A stretch of DNA of 64,000 bases, taken from contig CM024169.1 in assembly GCA_013433145.1 (NCBI GenBank), positions 11,354,817-11,418,816 on the forward strand. Direction: 5' to 3'. The translations under genes and the position numbers were made by a program. Positions 50,504-61,519 of the stretch are shown here, piece by piece; the stretch's first letter is position 1; every line of letters begins with the position of its first letter. Under the pieces are notes generated by a model. That model saw only the letters and a program-made list of their open reading frames with translations, was not told the DNA's origin and searched no databases. This stretch comes from Ascaris suum. Taxonomy: Eukaryota; Nematoda; Chromadorea; Rhabditida; Ascarididae.

Positions 50504-52267
50504 TGATGATGAAATGCAACAAAACGAATGCAAAAATCCAATCATCATCGTTAAGAGAGTTGGAAAGTTTCTCGAAACGAAAATCAATTTTAGGTCATCG
50601 AGGCCATCAAAAGATAGAGAATATGCCAATAGTTGTGCGCAATGTCTCAAACTTACGCAAGACAATGCATTCACAGTCACATCGAAACTTGATTCTATCG
50701 TTCATATTAACCAATTGTTCGACAAGTTTTGCGATGCATACAAACAATTCCCAACACCAACGTTACCGATGATGAAAATAATTCATCTATATTGCGCTAA
50801 AACATTTCACCAGTCTTTTTTTCTCCCTCGCACAGTAATTTTCCCTTATATATTTCAAGTAGGCAAAAAAAATTGGCATCATTGAAGAAATTTCTTCAAC
50901 ATGTTCGTCGATCTTTTACTGCAATCTAGGATAAGATCCATTATTTACAACACGACTTCATTGTTTATTTAGCAGTGAGGAAGAAACACGAATATTTCAT
51001 TTGTAATTAGGACTGTAAATGAGTGTCATCAAATCTACAAATTGCCTGGCCATTTTCGGTCGTTTTATTGAAAATTAGCGGTAATTTCATATAAAATGAA
51101 ACCAATTATGGGCCCCAAAAAGTTGGTATATTGTGAGCATAAAAATCAAGCCATAATCGCTCTTACACTACCTTTATTCATCGAAATTAAGGAATCGTTT
51201 GTATAGCCAAATCAAAGAACAAAGATTCAGAGGCATCAAGACATGCAAAACATGTAAAACATTAAAATATACGTATAAAACTTGCAAACGACGACAAAAC
51301 AATGGAATGTGCATAGCGAATATCAACCTGAAATTAAAAATAGGCACTTGTCGGAAAGCGAAATGGTACTTTGTTGAAAAATGCATCGAATGGAAATATT
51401 ACAAGAAAAGCTAAAAACTCTCTAAAAATTTGTAGACCTTAATTGATAAGGGAACACATATTCGTAGGAACAAATATAGTGAGAGAATACATTTGAAAAA
51501 ATTAATTGAAGGATTCTATTAGAAACATTGTGGGAAATTCATGAATTTTCGATAAGATAGAAATGCAATAGAAATAAAAATTTAAAATGTTGAGTTCCGA
51601 GGAAATTTACTCCATCGGAAAAAGAAGCCGAAAAAGAATGCATAGAAAAATTGTAGTGAATAAAGAAACGCTAATAGCTAAGAACGGAAAAGCACGCAAA
51701 TTGTTGGAAAAATCTAATGGCTAAAAAAACTGAAATGTTTTCAAAAAAGGCAATTTGAAATAAACATGAAAAGCATCAGCTTTCAAAAATATAAAACCAG
51801 ATTGAATAGGCAGGAAATGAAGCAGAGAAAGAACTGAAAATTGAATTTGCAGCAATCAATTACTCTTTATATTCTAAGCATTTTTTCATTCATAGGTGCA
51901 CTAATCAGTGTTGATGGCAAATAAACGAAATGATTTTCTTTATATTTATCTTTCCAGATTTCTTTTTAAAGAAAACACGAAATCCACATTTGAATTGGCA
52001 AAAATAGCAACTCTTTAAGCACCATTAAGCTTGAATTTTTGGGAGAGATTATTTCTCTCGCTTTTTAGTGAGAATCGATTGAATCGATGCAAAAGAAGAT
52101 ATAATATGAAGTAATCAATTTCTTAAAAATGATTTAAAGAGTAAAAGAGAATCTACGGAAGTGACGAAAGGACGGAAAACTCTTATTTTAATATCCAAAA
52201 ATAAGGATTGTCTACAAACAAATGACTGCACAGTAGCCTTTGAAAACCGGATGTAAATTTGAGGTAC
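50504..52267. other. Intergenic, 5' flank of the Wart gene
   Basis: A-rich on the plus strand. ORFs up to about 120 codons (50514-50885 and 51199-51414, plus strand) have no splice or family support. No exon claimed. Confidence 0.35.
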
Positions 52268-54610
52268 CTTAAATGCATCGAATTGTAACCATCAACACAA
52301 CCATGGACACAAGTATCGAAATGGACATATTTGAAAACACAAAATACGAATACAGCAATGACACTTTCTCCTAAAAATACAAGAAAGGAATCGATTGACT
52401 CTTCTGAATTATATCGCTCGTAAACGTTACTGGCAGAAATAATTTGAGATCAATATTATCAACTCAGTGTGGCAATAATCGAAGTCTAGATGAAAAACAC
52501 TTCCAAATGAGCCATGCGATCGGTGCAATTCAAGGATGGTGGCAATTTGAACGTTATTTCTGAAAAAGGAAAAACATCGTTAAGTCCTACTGCTGAATAT
52601 CCATTTTCATTATGGATTTTAGCTATGAAATTTCTTTGCATCCAATGACTGCAATTATGAGGAAAATGTTTTGATTAATGTTATATTTATTAATTTTTAA
52701 ATCAAAAGAAAAAAATATAACTTTTAAATCCAAAAAGAGCCATGCGAATAAAATTCTTCTTTCACTCACTTTTATTAAACACCACAAAGCATTCAAAAGC
52801 ATGTGATAATTTTGGCTCACCTTGTAACAGGCCATAAAACAAACACAAGAAAAAACATGGCTTATTTCCTCATTGAAGCCGAAAACGAGCTGTTTAGAAT
52901 AATTTATAAAACACCTTTTCTAAAATGAATGAAAAAAATGCCTAGTAATCAACGAGAGTGCTCTCAAATATCTTTTAAAAAATGATAACGTCTATGCTCA
53001 ACATCGAATGATAACGAACAACGAGTGATAACGAAAAGAAACATCTAATATACAGCGAAATGATAACGAACCTTCATGTGACGAAGAACGAGATCCATTG
53101 TATCTGCTGTTCTCGCCTCTCATTAACGTAAAACATAAATTACGTATATTTTGATCGATAGCAAAAATGTCGAACATCTCTAATTCACCGGATTCCACTC
53201 CACATAGTAATACTTCGAAGAGTGAAATATCGGCGTGCGAGAATTGTTGCCTTTAAAATTTGCAAATTTCAAACTTTTGCAGAGAAAATATTTGAAAATT
53301 TCGATCGCATTTATTAAAAATAATAAATGACAACAAAATAATAAAATTAATTCCTCTTAAGAATGCTATCTTTAAAAAGTGTTATGCATCTTCATAACAA
53401 TGAAAATCGTCCGAATGAAATTTCATTTTTTTTTTAAAGCAATGAAAGTCTTTTCAATCACAAAATAAGATCTATTAAACTACATAGTGGAAATAATTCG
53501 GTTGATCGCCTGAAAAATGATGATTACCGCATCACGTGTGCAACGATAAATGAATTGCAACAAACACTATAATCTATATTAATTAAGTAACTCTCATCAT
53601 AATACTCTAACAAACGATCATTTTTTCGTCCCGATCCTTTAATTGCTCCAGATGAGCATCTCTAGGCGCTTGTGCATTTTAGCAATCTTGATGCAATCAA
53701 CAAGATGGACCAAAACTTGCAAATTCGATCGAGTTAGAAGATTGAAAAAAAAATTTCAGCCATTTTGTTCAATTAGTCAAATCCAAAGATTCATGCCGAA
53801 AATATTCCACCCGAACAACTAAGAAAACTTGCGAAATGTTGCCATCGTTTGCAGATGAAGAAAAAAATTTCACTCGAAGAAACGCTTAACGAAACGATTG
53901 ATAACGAACTCAATGTTGGAACCGTCACGTTTAACGCCAGCATCGAATACGGCAAGAACAAATCCAAATTTACGTTTTTCGAGTTCTTTCCATGTATCGT
54001 CCCAATAAAATTCCGCCGGGATATCTTTCTAAAACAATATATATCAATGTGATGCTATTTAACCATTTGAAAGTTTCGCAGGCCTTTAATAACTGCACAC
54101 CGATCGGACGGCCATCAGAAAGATGCAATTGAACCATATATTTTGAGACCGAAATCTAGCAACAGCTGTTTCTTTTGAAGGAAGGGAGAGAAAATGGACA
54201 ACGTTATATTTCAAAACTGGATGAAAGCAGCAAAATATAATCCATATTATTGGAACTGCAATTCCCTCTAGAACTATCGATTTCGGAGAATACCGTCCAA
54301 CAAAAAAAGGGAAAGATTCGTAGAACAGGAGCATTCGCCATCTCGATTCTCATCTTACAATATTTGAAGCTGAAGATATCAAAATTAGCAAATAAATAAA
54401 TTGGCAACCGCTTCACAAGCATCGTAATTGAATCCATCACTTTCTAGCTTGAAACGATTCGGCCAATCCAATTCGTGAATTAGTTTTCGCACCAGATAGC
54501 TCTTATCCTGAAAGGAAAACCGGACTGAAAGCGCGATTATTATAAATGCCAGCTCCAAACGGCATTTGAGGAAAATACAGACAAGTTTACCGTTGAAAAA
54601 AAAAGAAATG

Positions 54611-54677
<67 letters not shown>

Positions 54678-54729
54678 TTAGGAATGTATATACTTCTATA
54701 TCCAATGAAAGCAAAACACAATCTTCCAT
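52268..54729 (-). CDS. Candidate exons of an unrecognised gene
   Basis: Exons in transcript order: 54694-54729 (ATG; MEDCVLLSLDIE, donor GTATAT), 54385-54507 (after CCTTTCAG; DKSYLVRKLIHELDWPNRFK ... NYDACEA), 53870-54028 (after TTGTTTTAG; IPAEFYWDDTWKELEKRKFG, FVLAVFDAGVKRDGS), 53072-53250 (FSHADISLFEVLLCGVESGE, LEMFDIFAIDQNIRNL), 52821-52889 (LVFGFNEEISHVFSCVCFMA), 52501-52559 (ITFKLPPSLNCTDRMAHLE) and 52268-52370 (SVIAVFVFCVFKYVHFDTCV). The first two join in phase 0; the others have good splice sites but not all phases connect, so exons are missing or misjudged. The last piece contains a membrane-like stretch. No family recognised. The ATG lies 40 bases downstream of the pseudokinase stop, on the same strand and in the same frame. 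Confidence 0.4.
54614..54675. repeat. (AT)n microsatellite
   Basis: About 62 bases of AT in the first intron of the unrecognised gene at 52268-54729. Confidence 0.95.
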
Positions 54730-54768
54730 TAAAGTCACTCCATCGATAGTAGGCAATAAATGGGTCAG

Positions 54769-57700
54769 TCACGAAACAGAACGAGAAACAAATATTGGAA
54801 CGACCTCGTCCAAACTGCTGAAACACCATTTCTTGATAAGCGAAGAATCGAGAACTTGTTGTGCAGTGGCGCGGCTTTCGGCGTCAATATTGAGAAGTTT
54901 GTCGCTCAAGAATTTCTTCAGCTGTTCATCGCCACTTTGAGTAAGACGAACACGAAGTTGCTGAAAAATTGGCATCTGGAGGTAAAATTTCTTTCCCGCT
55001 GAAGATTTCCTCAGTGGAAATGCCAAAAAAGCAGAATGTCGCGCATTTGTGGGACGTTTTATGATGGTATGAGCGCTTTTCTTTTAGATCTTTGAAGAGG
55101 TTAGTTAGAAGTTTTTGATAATGCTTTTTCCATGTTACCCGACAAAACGCTATAATATGTCCTTTAACCAGGATCTTCTGCGTTTTCTTGAAAGTACACA
55201 CCTCCATAGCGTAAATATAGAAACATTCTCGATAACATGCGTCCTACAGAAACTTGAGGAAACTAGAGTGTTCATATTTTATATTGAAGGAACTAAGGTA
55301 AAAAACATCCTTAGTCGGATATCGTTTCATAAATAAGGGTGAAGTCGGAAGGCTGCCAATTCATTAAATCATTCGATAGGAAGATCACTACCGATGACTA
55401 GTTTTCTGTGATGAAAGAAAGCAATATTCCTAAGTGGAAACAATACAGGGCGAAAAAGATATGCTATAAATTAATAAAAGAAAGAAAACTACAAGAATTC
55501 GATAGCAATCGATAGTAGTAGTGATTTCCTAAGAATGAGGCGGAAATTGGAGCAAGGATACACATATGTTCTTAATTTCCATCCGAAATTGCACGAGATT
55601 TTTCGTTGTAATAACTGATCTCAGCGCGATATCCGATAGCAAATGGAATCTTCTTTTGCTATGCAATAGTGGAAAATGAAAAAAAAGCTTCAGAATATAT
55701 CCCTCCATTTTTGGATGAAAAAAAAACACCTAAAATATAGCGAAAAATATAGGAAATGATGATGCGAAATGAAAGGCGATTCATTCCATACGGTTGAAAA
55801 AAAAAGAGAATAAAATTCAATCTGCACATTCTAAACTTTCTTTTTTCACGAAGAGAATTACGTTCAACAAGCCGCCGTACTGGGAAATTTTCCGACAATC
55901 ATTTTCCGCTTAATATGATGCTATCTAATCAGAGAAAAAAAAACTACTTCCGCTTTTTCTAGACACATTTTTTTTCTTGTTCTGATAGGAACGATGAAGA
56001 TACATCTTATCATCGGTATGAAGCTTCTTCTCGTCTATACACTTCTGGCCAATTCAGTCAATTCCACAGTTGATACAATAAAGTATTCCAATTCTACAGA
56101 GTGTACTCCGAGACTCCGAGGTCATTCAATCGAAATATTCTCCGAATCGTCGTAAATTTTTAGTTTTTGGTTAGCAGCAATAACTTGTGGCAAAATTTGC
56201 AGCAATTTAACGACGATAATGAGCATATGCAGATTTATGAATGCTTTGAAGTTTCTTCACAAAAGAGGATAATTTCAAAGCACATCTATTACAAAAATTT
56301 CTTTCATAATTATCCGGTCAAATCACCGTTATTTCAAGGAATGAACCACAAAAACTGCATACCACCATCTCGCTGACCATCCATTTAAATGGCATCTTTT
56401 GTTGTCCCATTTGAAGTGCAAAGTTTCTCGGTAAACGATGCCATTTCTCGTTGGGGAAATAACAAACCATGTGTAGAACGAGCACCCCAACCGACCAGAT
56501 ATCGGCTGCTGTCGTGAATGGCATACATTCATCTAATGTGTGAGCGTTGCGTAGATTGAATTGCTGCAAAAAATTACCTCTTGTAGCATTATGTCAAAAA
56601 GTTGTGCTGTAAAAATCTAAAACAAGAAAATTTTTTGCAAACAATTTCGACAAAGAAAATGCGACAAGAACATTGAATTAAGGTGGAATATGGAAAATAA
56701 GTGGATTTCGACTCATTTCATTATGAAATTTGCTGCCAAGATGTTGACAACTGTAGAATGCTCGTGAACTTATAAAGTAAATCTTTTTGATTTTAACTGA
56801 AATGAAACTTTCATTTCTCTATTTCCGAAAATCTGTTCTAGTGAGTTTAATATAAAACATTATGAGAACGAGAACGGATGCCGGAAGATTTTTGAAATAG
56901 CTTTTTGCAATTGTTTCGGTAATCTTATCGCGCCATCTACGTCTCCATCAAGTGGCAGTTACAACTGTATCAATAGAATAGCACGGATACCTTTTCGAAG
57001 CACATGAACTCTTCTCTACCTGTAGGAGTACGGCATTCAAGTGCAGCTTTTTCACTTGTTAGCATGCGCGCACACGCGAAATGTCCCAATTTCACCGTTC
57101 CACCACGTGTGATATAAATGTTCTCCGGTTGAATATCACTTAAACAACATTATTTTATCTGTTTGCTGAAATATAAATAAAATATTCACATAACGTTGTT
57201 GAGCAAACAAGTTCATTTTTGAAATGTTACAGAACATAACGATACAATGCATTGAAAATATGAAAGGATAGAATGGCATTTCTTCGGGAATATTTTTGAA
57301 AACGAATTTCTCAATGAATTCCTTGCGGAGACCTTTGTTGAGGTGAAGAAAAGACCATCAGGTAAAACTAGATAGAAAAAAAGGTTCATATCAGAATAAA
57401 GCAAAAAAAAAAATTAATCCTGAACTGAAAAAGAAGACTTAGTAACCGAAGTGCACTAATGACACTGCGAAACGAGATTACAAGACACAAGATGATAGAA
57501 ATTTCATGAAAAATTTTCGAATAGAGTTGGCCTACCTGTGGACAATATTTGAGGAGTGCAAATAGTCAAGTGCTCGACATAATTGGCGAATTATCATTAG
57601 GATTATACGAACCGGCATCGGCTGAAAATAAACCCAAAATGTAGCTTTTATTCCATACTTATTGACATATTATTCGCTTGCCAAGTTCTGAGTACTAAAA

Positions 57701-60530
57701 TTTCAAGAGCAATATTTCATAAACAATGAAATTCTTACCATGAATTTTTCATCCGAAGTTCTACCCGTAGCTTCCCATCCTGAGTTGCACGAGATTTTCC
57801 GTTCCAGAAACTAATCCAAGCGCGACATCCATAAACAGATGGCATGATTTTTTATTTTTATACTATAGGAAAGCCGAAAGAAAAATTGCTGGATATACCT
57901 CTCCATCTTTATCGCGACGATATTTGTTGATAAGGAGATCAAGTGTATAGAAACGTGGCAACACCATATGCACGGTGACCGATAATTCGTCTACGGTGGT
58001 CACATGGGCATGCATTATGTTTGAGTGACGCACTCTAAAATACTAATGTTAATTCCACAATATATTGTAGTAAGCAGTGATCACAAAATGGAGGAGATAC
58101 TTTACAATTATGAAGTGGAGTGAATTTGAAAACAAAAACTGTTTGTCGTTCTGCAATATCGTTTAGCAAAAGTTAGAAGATGTAAAAATGTATCTCTCGA
58201 ATACTTTTATGTTGTAATGATAATGAATATTTGGAGTATTTAAAAGAATTCAGCTAAAATGTACCATTTTTCTTTAATACGCATAGAAGCTCACTGGCTA
58301 ATTATCTGAAAACAAGTCAGCGCAGGAATAGCAATTCTCACTCTCAATGCGAGAATCGATCCTAAGGTTGTTAGAGAGATCTTTCTTCCAACTTTAGAAT
58401 ATATACTGAACGAATCATCAGGAAACCAGAACGAATTCAAATATTTTAGATTCCATAGTGCGGAAAACTCATTTTCTTATTGTTTGTTTTACTCATCGGG
58501 GTAGACATCTCACTTCACAAATTCCTAATTCAGAAGCAACAAAGCACAGCGTCGTAATATATTAGACGAACAGAAGTTGTTGGTTCTATGAAAACGTTCG
58601 TGTTCATCGACTCTATGGTTGACCTCATCGGTTTACAAGGTTTACATCGTGCTAAAAATATGGCCGTCAATGTACGCAGGCATCACTCCTACAGAAAAAT
58701 ATTTCTCAGATCCGAAAAATGTGGAGCTGATAATTTTAGAAAATTTGTGGAGGAGGAGGAGGGGAGACCCGGCACAAAAATCTGAAATGACTTCACTGGG
58801 TCTCAATTTCAGAAGGCATATATTTTTGAATTCATCCAACGTGATACCTAAACGCTATAATGCAGATAAACATATTCGTCAGCGCAAGCTCCCGATTTTT
58901 GATGATTTCTTCATCTATGAATGTGCTTTATTAGAAATTTCGCCCAGCCGTCTTGTCCTTTTGAATACGACAATACTTTTCATCTTTCTTCCATACCTCA
59001 TTTACTACACTGAAGCACTATCACTGAGAAGTCTGAAGCGCTTCGCAACGTTAGGTTCGTATAATTCAATGAAGAAACTTCACAAACAATCGCATTTTCT
59101 TATTAGTCATTCTATATAAATCAGAAGCAATAATGTTATCACATATTTCAAGAATGCGCAAAAGTTGTGTTTTCAAGACACCTGTTGAGGATATATATCT
59201 CCATGACGATACGTCTTGTAAGCCTAGCAAGACGCAATGTTAACTCTTGCTTATCGCCACGTGACTCACGTACACATGCATCCAATCGTGCACCAATCTC
59301 GCATGTCTTGATCACACATGCTCGTGGTTCAACATGTGTGAAGCCGACTGTGATAGGACGAGCTCTAGCGCTGACCACTTGACCGTATCGACCACTGCTC
59401 AGTACATCACCTAAAAAGAACTAATACAGCAACTTAACGTATTCATCTGTTCATCTCACACTTTTCTATAATCAGCTTCCACGCTATCCCTCTTCTCCTC
59501 CCAACTCACACCCTAAACTGCACTCGACCCCAAAAGTTGCGGATGCCATGGTTTTCATTTCCACCTCTCCCTTCCTGTGGACAGTATATCTGCCTCATAT
59601 GACTGCAGAAAGCATGGAAGCGGAAGCTCAAACATGAAGATGAAGTTTAAATTTCACAGGACTACAACTGCAAATTGCATTAGGGATCCTTATGGTTCTT
59701 GTGAAGCCTTCTAACTATGCTGCTCCTACGGCAGCAATAGTTTCCCTCTCATGTCATAATCAAATGCAACCTTTCATTTGCATCAAGCGTTAGCTCACAC
59801 TGCGTTCGATGCAGAGCTAAGATGCTAAGATAGACATCAGCTTGATATAGAAAGACCTCATACACGACATGATAGAAAGACCTCATACATCACCTTCTAC
59901 TGCAGGCAAGCAGGTTTTTTAAAAGGCATCGCTGCGGCTGTTGAAGGGCCTAAAAATAATAGGAAAACAAAAAGCAATTTGTCTGAAAGGTATCTTCATG
60001 TTACCTAACAACAAATGTTATACTTCACAGATTTGCCAATAATGAAGAATATTCCTTGACTTTGCCATCATAAGAAAAAATGACAGTACTAGTGTTTATG
60101 GAGTCATAACTTCCTAACATAATCTATGACTCTGTTTTTGGAAAAAGCAACAATCCTTCAAGAACATTGATGCGAACGTCCTTTTACTGGCTGATATGGC
60201 TGGTGTATTGCGGCTAACATCTCTTCCGTTCCTGAACTTCCTATTTCTGCATCTCTATTGGCAAACTCAATCAACTGCGAAACAACTAACCGAAGTCTTG
60301 AGTATAACTAAGACTTTCGGTACAACGCAAGATGCTCTATGGTTGTCTAATTAAGTACCGAACTGTTGCATACCTCGTGCGTAGTTGCTAGCGATCAAAT
60401 CCAGCGGCCACTGATCTCTAGCGTCAAACTGCACGTATTTGAGTGCTTCAGATAGGATTCTGCCGAAGCTTCTTCGTAATTCGCTGCCTCTTCCTTCACT
60501 TCTTCGACTACCATGTCTTACTTGTTCCAT
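54769..60530 (-). CDS. MAPK-like pseudokinase
   Basis: Seven exons with all phases consistent: 60374-60530, 59182-59410, 57899-58034, 57536-57621, 56991-57138, 56366-56563 and 54769-54960 (TGA); 381 aa. A basic 50-residue N-terminus leads into a protein-kinase fold: glycine loop LSSGRYGQVV (56-65; first Gly of GxGxxG is Ser), VIK with Lys87, an N-lobe insert (about 88-118), alpha-C Glu123 in RIVMEIYILNRVRHSNIM, then VHSDIQPENI (202-210), VKLGHFACARM (218-228), EEFMCFE (245-251), ADIWSVGVLVLHMV (from 272) and the closing Arg348 in NIDAESRATAQQVL. DIWSVG and the RxxxEIxIL helix recall MAP kinases. Catalytic motifs are altered: HRDxK is HSDxQ, DFG is HFA and APE is CFE; no TxY is seen in the activation segment. 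I infer a non-catalytic scaffold or allosteric partner. The start was chosen as the only ATG after a stop; a TATTTAG acceptor lies 26 bases upstream. Confidence 0.85.
55570..55715 (-). pseudogene. Decayed duplicate of the exon 3-intron 3 region of the pseudokinase gene
   Basis: Plus-strand sequence here (ATTGCACGAGATTTTTCGTT, AGCGCGATATCC, CCCTCCATTTTTGG) matches in order the segment at about 57783-57915 (GTTGCACGAGATTTTCCGTT, AGCGCGACATCC, CCTCTCCATCTTTA), which covers the end of exon 3 and part of intron 3. By eye roughly two thirds of positions agree. The exon-derived end has lost its donor. It sits in intron 6 of the same gene, so it records an internal duplication. Confidence 0.6.
58592..59119 (+). 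CDS. Long unspliced ORF nested in a pseudokinase intron, opposite strand
   Basis: The plus strand is open for about 176 codons, with the first in-frame ATG at 58670 (150 codons: MYAGITPTEKYFSDPKNVEL ...) and TAA at 59117-59119. It is among the longest ORFs in the window that is not a microsatellite artefact, and it lies wholly inside intron 2 of the pseudokinase gene. The protein is mixed, with an RRRRGD patch and one hydrophobic segment near the C-terminus (LLNTTILFIFLPYLIYY). It is not recognised. It could be a single-exon retrocopy, a transposon relic or chance. Confidence 0.35.
   Translation, partial: KRSCSSTLWLTSSVYKVYIVLKIWPSMYAGITPTEKYFSDPKNVELIILENLWRRRRGDPAQKSEMTSLGLNFRRHIFLNSSNVIPKRYNADKHIRQRKLPIFDDFFIYECALLEISPSRLVLLNTTILFIFLPYLIYYTEALSLRSLKRFATLGSYNSMKKLHKQSHFLISHSI
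59411..60373. other. Intron 1 of the pseudokinase gene
   Basis: It has no supported feature apart from a short direct repeat of ATAGAAAGACCTCATAC near 59848-59889. Confidence 0.5.
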
Positions 60531-61519
60531 TATTGTTTAGATATAGAGAAGGACGCCTAAATACTATTACATCAGTCTAGGCTTACCTCGTCTTTCGTGC
60601 CTTTGAGCAAGTGCTTTGCAGAACAATCACTCTAAATCGAATCATGGTATTAGTACCTTTATATGCTCGTGGACGTCATGGCGTTACAACCTTCTAGAAT
60701 CGACGCAAACTCGGGAGTGGGGTATTGGGAAGTAGGGCGAAATGGTGGTTTACGTTACTTGCAAAATTTTAGAGCGGTCCATTCGAGAAAAGGTGGGAAC
60801 CGAATCAACATACGCAGGATCAGTTGGCCTGCATCCAAAGTATGGAGATGGATTTACTCTGTAAATCAGGAATTGTGTTAACTCATTAGGGAAACTAAAA
60901 AATCTTTTCGCATAGAAATATTAATGCTAGAAAAATAATAATAAAAAAACAATTTTGAGAAATAAACTGTAGCGGATCGCATCACATACCAGCAACAACC
61001 CGATGCCTCACCATCCAACGCATGCAGCGCACAAACACTGATACCTTCTCCTATTGAGTGCGTATCGTTAAGTTTTAGAAACAAAGTGTTTGTTCGACTG
61101 AGCAACCGTGCTGGTCAAAATCGATGCAGAAATTCGAGAGTGTTGACTACAACAGTCTTAGTTCTCTACCCTTCACATACGGAACATAGGTTGGCGATAC
61201 GTCAACGGCCGAAAGCGCCGTCTTCTAATCCAAAAACATCGTTAAAATCACGCTTTCAAGTACCAGACTATGTTTGCCGTGAGGAGATATTGTTGATGTT
61301 GCGCTGTTTTTAAGCATACTAACGTATCCTCATCTAGAGAAAGTATTGCGAAAAAGAAGAACTGAACGAAATGAACGGAAGGAAAGGAGAGAGTTAGGGC
61401 GGGAGGGGCGGAAGAAGGAGGAAAAGGAAATAAGGTGCAAGAAGATATCCATTGGCATTACTTTCTTCAATGACTTTTTCGAAAGCTTTCTCCTGAGCAT
61501 TTTTTTTTGTAATCGGCAT
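60530..61519 (-). CDS. Unrecognised multi-exon gene immediately upstream of the pseudokinase
   Basis: Exons in transcript order: 61462-61519 (ATG eight bases after a CATGTCAG acceptor; MPITKKNAQEKAFEKVIEE), 61269-61303, 61181-61224 (KTALSAVDVSPTYV), 60990-61097 (RTNTLFLKLNDTHSIGEGIS, then VCALHALDGEASGCCW; donor GTATGT), 60759-60858 (VNPSPYFGCRPTDPAYVDSV, then PTFSRMDRSKILQ), 60587-60631 (SDCSAKHLLKGTKDE; donor GTAAGC) and possibly 60530-60556 ending in TAA. Phases match except between 60990 and 60858, where the joined codon would be TGA. The TAA shares its last base with the A of the pseudokinase ATG. Six or more Cys, no signal peptide. The family is not recognised. Antisense frames are partly open, so the strand rests on splice-site quality. 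Confidence 0.45.

Noticed and set aside
60858..60990. Selenocysteine at the spliced TGA codon
   Set aside because: No SECIS-like element or known selenoprotein context; a missing exon or one-base error is simpler.
60773..61189. Plus-strand frames with TTTTAG acceptors (SGPFEKRWEPNQHTQ..., KQSVCSTEQPCWSKS...)
   Set aside because: They do not join in phase and overlap minus-strand exons that have better donors (GTATGT, GTAAGC) and mostly consistent phases. Some doubt remains over the strand.
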